This document shows, one piece after another, positions 13,408 to 24,472 of a DNA stretch of 34,247 bases. Source of the DNA: Didymodactylos carnosus (Eukaryota > Rotifera > Eurotatoria > Philodinida > Philodinidae); NCBI GenBank assembly GCA_905250885.1, contig CAJNOQ010001230.1, forward strand, positions 1-34,247. The letters are read 5' to 3'. Position 1 is the first letter of the stretch; every line of letters begins with the position of its first letter. The notes under the pieces were generated by a model. It was not told the DNA's origin. It saw nothing but the letters and a program-made list of their open reading frames with translations, and searched no databases. A program made the position numbers and the translations under genes.

Positions 13408-15285
13408 TCGCTATTGAAGTGTCATATTCGCTACAAACATATACTACTCTTTTCCTAGATAGGGTAGATTAAATTACAACTTTCAAGATGTTCCATTATT
13501 ATTAGGAATGAGAAAATTGAAAGAGAAAGAAAGAAAGAGAGAAAGAGAAACTGAACAATTTTTGTTGAATATGTCACTTATAAGCATACAAATAAGTACT
13601 GCTTTAACTAACATCTTTTATTCTTCTACTTATCAAAACGATATAAAATCTTGTCGTGATAGATAGCGTGATAAAAGAAGAAAATTAAACAAGGTGAATA
13701 AAAATGTTTTTCATGTTCAAATAAGCGTACTGATGACAACACTGGCGGATAATCAAGTTTTTCTCTTTTCTTTCTTTTTTCAAGTGAAAAGAAAATTAAT
13801 AGTATCAATAGAAAAATTCCATTCCATTTTTTTTCTCTTTCAAGGCCATTAAACACAATGAATACATAAAAATAGCAAAAACTTTCCCAAAAGGTAACAT
13901 TTATAATTTTTAAGTTATAAAATAAAATGTATGTGTGTGTCCGTATGTTTAATCAAACATTTAATAAAAAATCTGCAATATATAACAAAAGTATCTGCGC
14001 AAGGTTTTCTGTACACATCAGATCTAACACAACACAGAAACTATGATGTATCATCGCTGTTTTTTCTCGCTCAAAATATGTTACAAAGGATCTGTACATT
14101 ATAATACAAAGTAAAAGAGATGAATGACCTATAATGTTGTGATACATACTGGAGACTCTGAGCTGAGAAGTCTTAGTGCAAGTTTATGAGTCAAAATCTT
14201 GACAAAGCATATAGAAAAACACTGACTGTGGTGAGCTTATCATTTTTTTCTCTTAACTAGAAATATGAAAGCCACAATTGAGGTATAATGAACAGAAAAC
14301 TTTCAGTAATAAAACTATTATCAGATACAGGTATAAATAATCAAATTATGCTTGCACTTCTACGTCGGACTCACACACAGCTTGTTCTTTGATCTTTATT
14401 TATTACAATGGAGAAACTATGCCTATTAGTCTTGATATACTACATTTTTTAAAACATCTAGACTAGCCTCAAAAATTTCGTGAGACAAAAAATAAACTAT
14501 CGATATACTCACTCGACTACATAGGAAAATTGGACTTAGTTAATATTTAAAATAATTCACAATATACTCTCTTTCTCTATGTTAGTTAGTCATTATATGT
14601 TGCGCCTGAACGCGTTCATCTCATTGTTGAGAGATCATACTCTTCATCTCTCTATATATGTTAATTGTCGATAGAAACCAGGTTAAATGTTTATCATACT
14701 TGACGTGAAAATGTATACAATACTGAAAGATGTAATAATTATGACAAAACAACAATATAATCGTTGTTTAATCTTCTAGATTTTAGTCAACTAACAAAAC
14801 TTTTTTCTTGACAACATCTATAAAACAATAACAATTGTCTTGGTAATGTTTATTTATTCTTGAAATATGTCGTCTTTCATAGATTTGGTGGTATATGGAG
14901 AAAAATGAATTAATCAAAATTTTTAACATAATAACAAAAGCTTAACACTATATGTTCTATTACAATACACACAATTGTATAATGACAATGATTAGTGGAA
15001 GTCTGACATAAAAAGTGAAGTTTCTATCATTCTGTAAAAACTCGTTAAAATCTGTGAAGCAAAATTTTGGTGTCTGCGTATTAAAATTGAACTGACAATA
15101 TACTCATCACTAAGACTATTATTTGCATGAAGAATACAGAAAGAACAAGGTTTCAAACTTAAGATTCATTATCTGAGAACATCGGGCAGGTTTAATACAC
15201 GACCTTCTCTATTTCAAAAGCTTTTCTGCTCATTGCATAGAACGTATAAAAGTTGGTTGACACTGTCTGAAATTTTTTCACCTCC

Positions 15286-15342
15286 GGATGAACACGAAAG
15301 GATGAACGTTTGTGAAACAGAAACTATTAACGTTCATCCTTT
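15286..15342. repeat. Hairpin with a 14-bp perfect stem and an extra direct copy
   Basis: AAAGGATGAACGTT (15297-15310) pairs perfectly with AACGTTCATCCTTT (15329-15342) across an 18-nt loop. A third copy of the core GGATGAAC lies in direct orientation at 15286-15293. Three copies of one 8-mer within 57 bp, two direct and one inverted, stand out in this stretch. It could be a protein-binding array or a small fold-back; no gene is close. Confidence 0.6.
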
Positions 15343-17207
15343 ACTATAGTCAAATTCAAAACTTCTTTTAATCAGATACTCTGAAATGACTCAATATTAA
15401 TTTAAATTAATAACTATCAACATTTTTCTCTCTTTTTCACATGTCAAACATGAATATCGATTCTTATTAATCGTTTTTTTTCATTTTCACTGTTTCATTC
15501 TATAAAAAAAATAAGATCTCACTATATATTCAAATCACGATTAGATTGACATGAATTTTAAGTAGGTCTAAATATAAACATATGTACGTATCTTCTCAAG
15601 GTTGTTAGTGAAACAAATTGATATTAAACGATTTGAAAAAATGGACGCATCACACTCATCAATAACAAATTTATTCATTTTCACGATTGTGTTGTGCTTA
15701 AAAGATGATACTGAGAGGGACCGCACGTGTATTAAAATCGTTTGAAATGAAAGGAAAAAACATATTCAATATTAATATCCAAAACGAATTGAACATACGT
15801 GTCTATTGTATTTATTTTTTTAACACATTAATATTGAACTATAGAAGAAACATAAGGTTAAGAAAACTATTTACTCGTATTATTCTCAACCTTGACATCG
15901 TAGTATAATCATCTTTTGAGATCACTCATTCTCTTGTTCTAAAACAAGTTCTTAATAAAATGACAAATAAATTCGAAACTTGTACAAGATGATTTTCTAT
16001 ACATTTCTAGTATACAAAATTCTACAAGTCTCTCCTTTAAAATCTCCTATATTGATTGTTATAGAAAGATGAATTTTGTTGAAATTTTCACTATACATCA
16101 GTTTTTTTCTCATTTAAATAAAAACTTAAATAAACGGACAAAAACTAGACAAAAGCAGAAAGTAATCACAATGAATTTTCTTAGTATTGGAAAAACAGCA
16201 ATAACATTTGTTGTATGTCGCAGTGTAAAGTTTATTTACAAGAGAATATTGGTTTCGAGACTATAAATAATTATTTTATATAAAATTTTCTAAAATAGAC
16301 TTTAATACACTTACTTATGCACTCCGAAGTGTGGAGATTTATTTCATATTTTTCTTCTTTCTCTGTATGATTGTGTATAAATGAACATCTTATGTAAAAG
16401 AGAAAAAGACTTCCGGGTTTTCAATGATTTTTTGACTTTTTTTTTTTCTTCACTTTTCTCTTTATTATCTGTAAATACAAATCTGTGTGTGAAATAAAAA
16501 GAAGTTTTTCTTGTCATTTAATTGTCAACACATTATGAGTTGAGCCAATATCTAATACATGCGGAAACGGAAGAGAACAAAAAAAAAATGCTGATGATAA
16601 TAATTGTGTGAACAAAAAGAGAAAAAAAAATATGTGGTGTTGAACCGTTCTCAGTATAGTAATTATTTGAAGCAAGGTTAAGGACACACACACATGCATG
16701 CAATCGATTGATCATCCTCTAATGATTTTAACTTAGCAGCACCTTAAAAAAAGGTCTTTATACAGTCCAAATATTATCATATCTAAATGTCACATACACG
16801 AACATTCATGTTGTCACAAGGAGAGATTAATGAAAGCGACTATTACACTTGTTTTGTAACTGTTTAACGAACGTATTCTACATGATAGTTTACCATTAAA
16901 AGAAATCATATTAATATTACCACAAATTGTATTCTTAATTAACTAGATTAAATTTTCGTATAACAATCTTGAAATTACATAAATAATATAAATGTGTACA
17001 CAATTTCAAGTGAGGAAGAGAGAAGATATTTCCATTTGTTTTATTTGTATAAAATCAGCATTAAAAAAAAATACAACACATCTTAGTCACATACACACAC
17101 ACACACAGAAGTTATATGTCCATTTTTTTGAAAAAGAAAAAAAGAAACGTTTTCTTCTTCTCTTTGAACAATCATGTACTCATCGTTAACTCAACACAAT
17201 AGGATAA
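15343..17207. other. Gene-free AT-rich DNA
   Basis: No supported gene. The frames at 15705-15908 and 16069-16266 translate to Lys/Asn/Ile/Phe-rich low-complexity chains with no homologous pattern. A short (CA)n tract lies at 17091-17107 and another near 16682-16692. Confidence 0.6.
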
Positions 17208-18720
17208 GTGGTTAATTGGAAAGAAGAGCACTCGGACACCGAGAAGAAAAAGAAGAAGAGAACTTCTGTATTTGAAGTTCTGCAAGTAAACCTTTTAGAT
17301 TTGAAGGACGATATGTTTTTACTAGAAAGAGGCAGATACAAGTAACATCCGGATCGACACTTTCACTACAATAAAAGTGATTCATAAAAAAGAAAGCAAC
17401 AGTCCAGAGGCTCGAAACTAACTTTTCAATTTTTTTGTGTCAAATCTAACCGTACTAAAGATATGAATCAGCACAGAATGTATCGACTGAAGTTAAAGGC
17501 TGCACATATACGGATAAATACATATGCAGAATTAAAAGTTCGATCTCATTCTAAGAATGGTACTTGAACATGAACAATTCTATTTAAATCTATTGGATCA
17601 CTGTCATAATGTTGTTCTTGGATTTACGCCGGATCAGTCAGAGACACTAGTTCAATATCTCAAAGAAGATAATCTTTATACGTGATTATTATCCGTGTCA
17701 CCAAAAATTCTGATATTACACTCTGATAGAAAGTCTACTTACTCAATTCTAACATCGCGTGTACGATGCTGATAACTGACAGTGAACGACAACGTTGAAA
17801 ATAAAAAAGCTATCAAATTGTATACAAAAATTTAGTTTTTAATGTTCGAAATACTTTAAAGACTACTATGAAGTTTGATGATATATTTAGAAAATATTTT
17901 GGCAAAAGTCTAAGTCAGTTGAAAACTGGAAAACAGTAGGAAATTCAATATATTTTCACCTCAAAGCTAGAATTACACATGAAAGTAATGAAATAGAATA
18001 CTTATAACTAAATATATTTAGAAAATATAAGTCATCAGCATCGAAGTACAGTCTTCATCGGATAAATATCTCTAAGAGTTTATCTATCTTCAATCTCAAG
18101 TATACTCTGTTTAAGCAAAGAGATAATAATTTAATTTTTTGCCTTTGTTAATCGTGACCCCCTATTCACAAGAATTGAAACGAATAAGTGGTTATCATCT
18201 TTTTATATTGATCAAAAATAGCTTGAGGCGATCGATCTCGTCCTAAAAAGAATGGAATCAATCAATTAGCGAGAATATGATTGAATTATGCGAGAGACAG
18301 AGAAAATAGCAAGGACAAAGCATATGTTCGAGTTGTTAGTAGACTATGTATGAACAAATGATGGAACTTAATCAATAATTAAACCTTGAATATTTCTGTT
18401 CCGAGAAAATACATCCTGATTATGTTCAAATTCAACAAAAATCAAGCATAATTCTTTAAAATACTTGATAGAGGCTTATAAAAACTGATTGTCAATCTCA
18501 TTAGTAACGAGAGTGATTCTAACCTCGCGAGAGAAGCTTGCCAAGTGTTACTTCAATTTTTACTTAAGACATACTTGGTTTTGGGTAGTTTTGGATGCTG
18601 ATCACGAATTTGATATGCGTTCTTGTTCACAGAGCCATTCTAAACGTCTGATCAAATTCGAGATCTTCTGAAATTCTGATATTGATAGATTGGCACAAAA
18701 ATTTTACTCTCTGATTTAAT
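17208..18720 (+). pseudogene. Decayed gene of unknown family, frames broken many times
   Basis: Successive + frames read like one old protein. 17208-17567: 'RTSVFEVLQVNLLDLKDDMF' and later 'MNQHRMYRLKLKAAHIRINT', with TAA at 17343 and 17385. 17536-17772: 'HEQFYLNLLDHCHNVVLGFT', TGA at 17683. 18135-18371: 'LEAIDLVLKRMESIN' and 'ETEKIARTKHMFELLVDY', with TAG at 18219 and 18267 and TGA at 18282 and 18351. 18349-18455: 'NLEYFCSEKIHPDYVQIQQK'. 18488-18602: 'NLAREACQVLLQFLLKTYLV'. 18585-18720: 'DADHEFDMRSCSQSHSKRLI', TGA at 18669. Each junction is a small frame change. The piece 17773-18134 is not coherent and may have held introns. The local base composition is visibly less AT-rich than the flanks. 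The inverted partner at 19190-18834 supports real coding ancestry for the 3' part. I do not recognise the family; an old retroelement ORF or a host gene are both possible. Confidence 0.5.
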
Positions 18721-18833
18721 AGTTATCTATTCAAAACTTTGCAGTACCTCAAAATTATTATCTTTATGAGAAGTTGTTCGTTAGTTCTAATAACTTACTC
18801 ACGTAAGTAACTCGAACTACTTACCAATTTGTC

Positions 18834-19190
18834 AATATCAGAATTTGTTCAGACAAAAGTTCGTGATAGGTTCCTGAAGACCTCGGATTCGAGCAGAGGC
18901 TTAGAATAGCTCTGTGAACATGAATGGACATTAAACTCGTGATCAACATCAAAAACTACCCATAATCAAATATGTCTCAAGTAAAAATCGAAGTGACACT
19001 CGGCAAGCTTCATACAGCTTACTCTTGGCTATCATCTTTTGTACATGAAAGATAGCATGAACTTCTAATTTTTCAGAACTTCAAATGCTTGACTTTCAGC
19101 AGCACTTAGCACTTTTCTAAACTGATGAGTAATCATAAATTTAGAACTAGAATCTTGTACATGAAATAACATCAAAAGCTTTACGTTAAT
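18834..19190 (-). pseudogene. Inverted partial copy of the 17.2-18.7 kb decayed gene
   Basis: Read on the minus strand this repeats the 3' part of the upstream remnant. GAAGCTTGCC at 19011-19002 matches 18533-18542, and AAATTCTGATATTGA near 18856-18842 matches 18671-18685, with roughly 75-80% identity between (by eye) and about 25 extra bases near 18857-18883. The protein-level match is 'EACRVSLRFLLETYLIMGSF' against 'EACQVLLQFLLKTYLVLGSF'. Further 5' on the minus strand (about 19190-19070) lies 'FRKVLSAAESQAFEVLKN', followed by TAG. Where the + copy has TGA (18669-18671) this copy has AGG (Arg), so the stop arose in the + copy. A spacer of about 140 bp (18694-18833) separates the arms. Confidence 0.5.
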
Positions 19191-20471
19191 ACTGTTGAAG
19201 GTTGTCTTTGTATGACACAACTAACTGGATGTTAATAATGATTTTTATGTGTGTGCTAATGACTATGTAAGTCGCTTGATTATCGGATAGAAATCTTATA
19301 AAGATAGATGTGCTTTCAACACTTGTTTTAACACTAATTACGATTATTCAATCGTACTTACAAAGAAGAACTTAACTTAATTATACTCGCTCGCGACTCA
19401 TCAAATAAACCGACACTAATTTTCACTTTAGTAGAAGTCACAAGGCTTCTGTTCTCGCTCTCTCTAATTTATACACACGTCAGTCGCTTTATACTTCTGT
19501 TACAAAATAAGCAAATGAAAAAAAAAGGATTCTAGTTCAATCAATCCGATTCTATTGTTATTTGTGAAAAGAAACAAAACAATAAAACGCCGAAAAATGA
19601 AAAATATAAACATTTTCAAGTATCTAATTTAGAATTTTGGCTATAGTCAAGTAGACTGTCAAATATATCCTTAGTTATCACAAATTCAACGAATCTGCTA
19701 ATAGTCGTCTTTATATTCATATTATAATACTTCTTAAAGCGTACCTACTGAGAGAAAAACATGGTCATTCAATCAGGCATTTTGGCGAAACAAAAGCTGC
19801 ATTAATAAAAACATCCATTTATTCTACAGAAACATTGAACTAGGGCTGTTAAATATAGTTGTAATCTGTAATTAGGAGAAAAGAAAAGATACAATCGTGA
19901 GTGTTTTTAAGATTAATATGTAATAATTATAAATATATAGTTGTAATTATGTGATACGCCATAATATTGATTCCAATAGAAGTATCTAATACTTAGAGTT
20001 AGAGTTGACTTACTATTAGAAAATATATTAGTATTCACTTTTATTTGAATGATCTCTTTGAATTGAATCGATCAGTACTCTGGTTTTGGTACCAAAACAA
20101 CTAATCTATAAAACTATTCAATGAAATGAGTGTATATCTAGTATGGTCTTAGAATCTCATTGAATCTTGAATGAGATAGAGATGCTTATGTCAAACTTGC
20201 AATTAGGTATGAAGTAAAGTATATATGATTACCATAACTATCTTTTGTTGACTTTATCCACAAGTGTATTGCTAATAAGCAAACAGCTGTAGCTGCTCAG
20301 CTAATTTGGTTGGACTTGACATTGATCTTAATGTTATTTTAAAAACAAGATATTCTCTCACACTTACCATTCTTCTTCATGTTTTACATAACTGTCTGTC
20401 AGTCGACTGATATAAAAGCATGACAGAGATTGGTATAACATATTGATGATATTATTATATCAAAAAAATGA

Positions 20472-20490
20472 AGAGAGAGAGAGAGAGAGG
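20472..20490. repeat. (AG)n microsatellite
   Basis: About nine AG units on the + strand, immediately after an A run. Confidence 0.9.
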
Positions 20491-21640
20491 AATAGTATAT
20501 TTTGTTATTCTTTGTGCAATTCATTATTTGAGAAAATGTTATTATTGAAAATCGTGTTATTATTACGATTATGAACAACAAAACAAACATATAGACCTAT
20601 ACGTGATTACATCCTTACATCCTCAATAAATAGAGAGAAAGAGAGAAGGAGGACAAATATTTTCATGAGATTTACGCATATAATACTCTAAAAAATAAAT
20701 TATACAATGGAATCTGTTAAGATTATAATTTTGAATGAAATTTTTACTCAACAAAAGTACATATATCAGAGAAACTCGAAATTTGCTAATTAAGAATTAG
20801 TAGAAGTTATTCGACTTATCACAATGATAATAAATTTTGAATGATCAAACTTTTTTCTACACATGCTGATTTTGCACAAAGTGGCATGTTTTAGTGGACC
20901 GTTTTGTGAAATTACACGACTAGATTCGAAGTGTTCTCTGCACGCAATATGTTAATGATTGATCAAATGGGTAATGTAATGTATCTTTTTACATGTTTTA
21001 GATATTTACTTTTCTTCTTCCTGTTCTGTTAACAGCTTATTACCATGATGATGATGAATACGTAATCCTAATGATTAGCATCATTTTTACCTTGAATCCA
21101 AGGATAATTTCATTCTGTCTGGATTGTCACATTTTCTTCTTTCAATTAGAACAAATGATCAAAAGATGATGATGATGGTAAATGTGTACGATTGTTTTAT
21201 CAATAAGTAATTAACTCATCATGAGCGGACATGATAAATCGAATAGTAATTGGTCGATTACCAACGTGATGTAATTTCAAATTTACTTTAATGGAATTTA
21301 TATATACATATACTAATGCAGAGGTTAAATGTCATATTCTTGTTCTTCAGAAAATTGAAAGATGTGTATCGCTGTTTCACGAAGCTATTCACATAGACTT
21401 TTTTGAGGAATAAGACAAAGAGACTTTCAAGCATGATAAACAGCACAAATGCTGTTTTAGAAAAAAATATTTTTCAATGTTCCTAAGGTTTGTTTGTACG
21501 TACATACAAGCATAAAATGGTTTCGGTTTAATCTGTTCATACTGATAATGAAAAAGTCATAACTCAACATCCGACAGTGCTTGATAACCTCATATGTAAC
21601 TCGACAACTTTCCTAAATGATCCGGCCCGATTTGGCTAAT

Positions 21641-21678
21641 ATTTTGCTGATCGATAGGGCTTATCGGTCTAGCAAAAT
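21641..21678. repeat. Imperfect palindrome
   Basis: ATTTTGCTGATCGATAG (21641-21657) is mirrored by TTATCGGTCTAGCAAAAT (21661-21678), with one 1-base bulge, one internal mismatch and a 3-nt centre. It lies in the GC-richer patch next to the retrotransposon remnant and could be part of a transposon end or a 3' stem. Confidence 0.5.
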
Positions 21679-21977
21679 CCTAAAAGGTTTCGTCCCCATG
21701 TGGCTTTCTTTCCGAGTTATGATCGATTTTGTGAATGTCGAGTTTGGGGTGTTTTTACTATAACTAACTATCCCAACATGCTGGAGAACTGACACTCGTA
21801 GTAATGATAGTCCTAGTATAATCCCTATGCTGCTAAATCAGGAGGATTCAAGGTGAAAGGATATAAGAGATAGCCAAGAGCAGTGTGGTTTGCTGTAGCA
21901 GCGATGATCGGATCACAGTTAAAAAAGAAAACCTTCGCTAAAGAGCTTAAGCCCCAATACATTGGTACATTCTTTAC

Positions 21978-22769
21978 TGGATCAGAATTAAAATCGTCAC
22001 TTATGAGAGGAGACTGATAAGATAAGGACAGGTGAGAAGAATAAACAATAATTCGAGGTGAGAAAAATGAATGACATCTTGAGGTTCAGAAGGGCGATAG
22101 GAATTACACAAAAAGTAGAACTGACTATTTACAAAAAGTGAAATAAGAACGATTTGGTGAATAGAAAGTATCAGAATCAATGGAAGAATGCTTTAAAGAA
22201 TTTGACACATAAATCAGTACATCTCCTCCTCTTCTATCTCAATCTCATCTGTAACAAGAATATTAATCCACGTGACTTTCTGAGTCGAAAATAACCGAGT
22301 TTTTTGGAAACAAACAAAATAGGGCTTCACTGAAAGAATGATATGATGGAGCATGATGCCAATATGAGCAAGAACGCTTTGAATATTTGTGATTGATATT
22401 CTCAATTTGCCGCGGTTGCTGGAATCCGAGATTTTAGGGCTCTAGACGCAAGCAAAAGAGTCAAGATCAGAATGAATTAACTAGGTGATTTTCACATCAG
22501 ATAGAGCAAATAGATAAGCCATACTAACGTCCACAGAGTCATCAGAAGCACAATGAATGAATGAATGAATGAATTATTATTCACGAAAAGTGAGGTGGAG
22601 TAGTAGAACAGACAGGCAGTGTAGAAAAAGAAAAAGGAGGCATACTACATAAGGAAGGCAAAAAAGCAACAACAACATTGTTCATACTGTTCATCGAGCA
22701 AGACGAATAATCCATACTACTAAAATTCAAAAAGACAAGCATCAGCTTCAGTACGCCAAATCCATTCAC
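21978..22769 (-). mobile_element. Decayed non-LTR retrotransposon fragment with APE-type endonuclease
   Basis: On the minus strand, 22560-22214 is nearly open and contains 'LRISITNIQSVLAHIGIMLH' and 'VKPYFVCFQKTRLF'. This is the pattern of the N-terminal APE endonuclease of LINE elements, where an Asn is followed by a helix and then [L/F]-Q-E-T. Here the catalytic Glu is Lys (Q-K-T). Downstream, after frame changes, are 'NSYRPSEPQDVIHFSHLELL' (about 22106-22045) and 'LISDDFNSDPVKN' (about 22007-21969), matching the Y-R-P and G-D-F-N motifs, with the Gly replaced by Asp. Upstream, 22769-22581 is a Ser/Pro-rich frame, possibly linker or ORF1-like. Two TAG codons lie between about 22480 and 22430. 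I see no reverse transcriptase after it, so it is truncated or too decayed. It may be the same family as the remnant at the right edge. Confidence 0.6.
22552..22575. repeat. (GAAT)n short tandem repeat
   Basis: About five to six units of AATG/GAAT within the retrotransposon remnant. Confidence 0.85.
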
Positions 22770-23093
22770 GAGAGCGTATTTAGAACTTATCTTTTGACTA
22801 AATATAAAATATGTATTTTACACTAAACAGAAATATTATATCGCGACTGCTGAAGGCCGAAAACTTTTTGAGTTACCGCCGATGATCAGTAATTGGCTAA
22901 CAGCTCTACTGCCGATGGTCATGATGGTTGTAGGAGGGTGTTTCACAGAAATTCTTAAGTCATCAACTTAAGTCTGGTCCATGTCTTATCTAAGTTTGAG
23001 ACAAATTTAAGTTGACGAACTTAAAGTGTTGCACAACTTCAAACTTAAGTCTGACTTCAAGTTAAGTGCACAACTTAGTCGCACGGTCTAAAG

Positions 23094-23486
23094 TTATGTC
23101 CACGTACTTACCTGGTGCATAGATGCATTGCAATCTACCGCACTTTTTCCAAAACGAATAGAGTTCATGATAAGTGGGATATGGCATGAGCGAATGAAAA
23201 TATATGGGAAAAAGAGAAAAAAGGGGTTAAAAAAACAAACAAATCGCAATGACTCATTTGTAATATCAATCACATATCCATAGATAAACCGTATCTGAAT
23301 AACCTGTGACCAAACAGGGGCGTCTGACAACAAGCTGTTAATATGATAAATTTCTAAGTCATAAGCACAAATTTCTTCCACTTTTGCATCCTCGGGTGCC
23401 CGATCCAGAACGGATTCCACTTTTCGTGAATAAAACAGTCTTAATCTTAGTCTTAGTCTCTTAGATTTTGGAAAAAGAACGCTCAA
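23094..23486 (-). CDS. ORF of unknown function inside the TIR element
   Basis: A 130-codon open frame, long for this AT-rich region. The start is suspect, because 'RLRLRLRL' comes from a CTTAGT-type tandem motif. The middle ('DAKVEEICAYDLEIYHINSL') looks protein-like, then a Phe-rich low-complexity stretch follows that could be an intron. Near the 3' end 'GKSAVDCNASMHQ' runs straight into GTAAGT, a good donor (about 23112-23107). It may therefore be exons of a decayed transposase with introns, but I recognise no catalytic motif. It could also be chance. Confidence 0.25.
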   Translation of the reverse strand: MSVLFPKSKRLRLRLRLFYSRKVESVLDRAPEDAKVEEICAYDLEIYHINSLLSDAPVWSQVIQIRFIYGYVIDITNESLRFVCFFNPFFLFFPYIFIRSCHIPLIMNSIRFGKSAVDCNASMHQVSTWT

Positions 23487-24434
23487 TAGTCATGAACCAT
23501 TTCGCGTTTTTAGAAGTTCTCTACATCACTGCATGCTCATTTTTCAAAAAATGTGATTAAACAAAAAAAAGAAAGAAAAAACTCTGAGCAATCGGATAAT
23601 GTCTGTCGACATAAAAACATGTGTTTTGCTATTGTAGCTGTTCAGAAGCCTATAGTTTCTCCAGAATTTAATTTTCTCTTGACTAGATGTTTTTTCGTAC
23701 TCGAACAACATTCATTAAATAACTTTTCTCTGATGGGGAGTCGTTTCGTTGAAAAAAATCCTTTTTAACAGAGTGGTGTGTTGGTTTAAGGATCCTCTCT
23801 ATACATTTTTTTTCTAACGAATTTGAATGAAATTTTTAAGAACTAAAGTTCATAATGTGAATAGGTTAAGATAAAAATGTTTGGCTATCATCTACGAATA
23901 TTTCGGGTTGAAAGCCAAAAATTGTTAACTGTTGTAACCCAAACATCTACAGTTTTCTCTGGAACAAAGTCGAAATTGAAAAGCCTGTTTTTCTTACATT
24001 GTGCAATTTTGTCTAGGCTTTCATGAACACAAAAAGATACGTAAAATTTAGAACAAATTTGAATTTCTGACAGCTCATGAAAGGAGAAGGAAGGTAGGTC
24101 ATATATATTATATTTTGAGAGTACACAAAGAACTCTTTTAGTGGAGTGTGTTTAAGCAAATTTGAGTGCTTGAAAAATGATACTTAGTGTAACGTCACCT
24201 TTTTCACACATTTTGTAGTAGAAGGGTAGAATTAATACCGAAAATGCTTTATAATGATGAAATGTAACTAATAGCTAATCAAGATTTTAGGTATAAAGCC
24301 TCTTGTTGTTAAAAGTGTCTTAATTTTTTCGTAGTTGTAGACACATGCTAGACACAATAAGACATTTTTGTGTTGAAGGCACTTGTAAGACATATTAATG
24401 AAAACGATAACGCGTCATCAATAAATCATCTGTC

Positions 24435-24472
24435 ATAGATAAAAACCTAGTTTCCACAGGGTTTTTATCTAT
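24435..24472. repeat. Hairpin, 13-bp perfect stem
   Basis: ATAGATAAAAACC (24435-24447) pairs with GGTTTTTATCTAT (24460-24472) across a 12-nt loop, inside the right part of the TIR element. Confidence 0.7.

Larger units (their letters stand above)
10271..15296. other. Gene-free AT-rich DNA with CT tracts
   Basis: About 5 kb without a believable coding frame on either strand. It contains the (TC)n tracts at 10951-10980 and 13385-13407 and a purine-rich GAAA/GAGA stretch near 13518-13550. The frames at 13856-13626 and 14147-13953 (minus) are low complexity. Confidence 0.65.
19191..21977. other. No gene recognised; AT-rich DNA with one AG tract
   Basis: No coding frame I can support. It holds an (AG)n tract at 20472-20490, a purine-rich GAGA stretch near 20633-20652, and an imperfect palindrome at 21641-21678. 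From about 21580 to 21977 the composition is richer in G and C than further left and may be a decayed part of the retrotransposon remnant that begins at 21978, but I cannot assign a motif to it. Confidence 0.5.

Noticed and set aside
17160..17230. tRNA-like A-box (AAGTGGTTAATTGG)
   Set aside because: No matching B-box or cloverleaf follows. I found no tRNA, rRNA or CRISPR array anywhere in the window.
17208..18720. In-frame TAA/TAG codons often fall where Gln would fit, suggesting a ciliate-like genetic code
   Set aside because: NUP54 and the F-box gene in the same window use ordinary stops and have no internal TAA or TAG. TGA also interrupts the same frames and frame changes are frequent. 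Pseudogene decay explains it.
19440..19520. Possible LTR or promoter on the minus strand (TATAAA-like, then GAGAGAGCGAGAACAGAAG)
   Set aside because: I found no second copy of this sequence in the window and no primer-binding site or polypurine tract, so an LTR cannot be supported.
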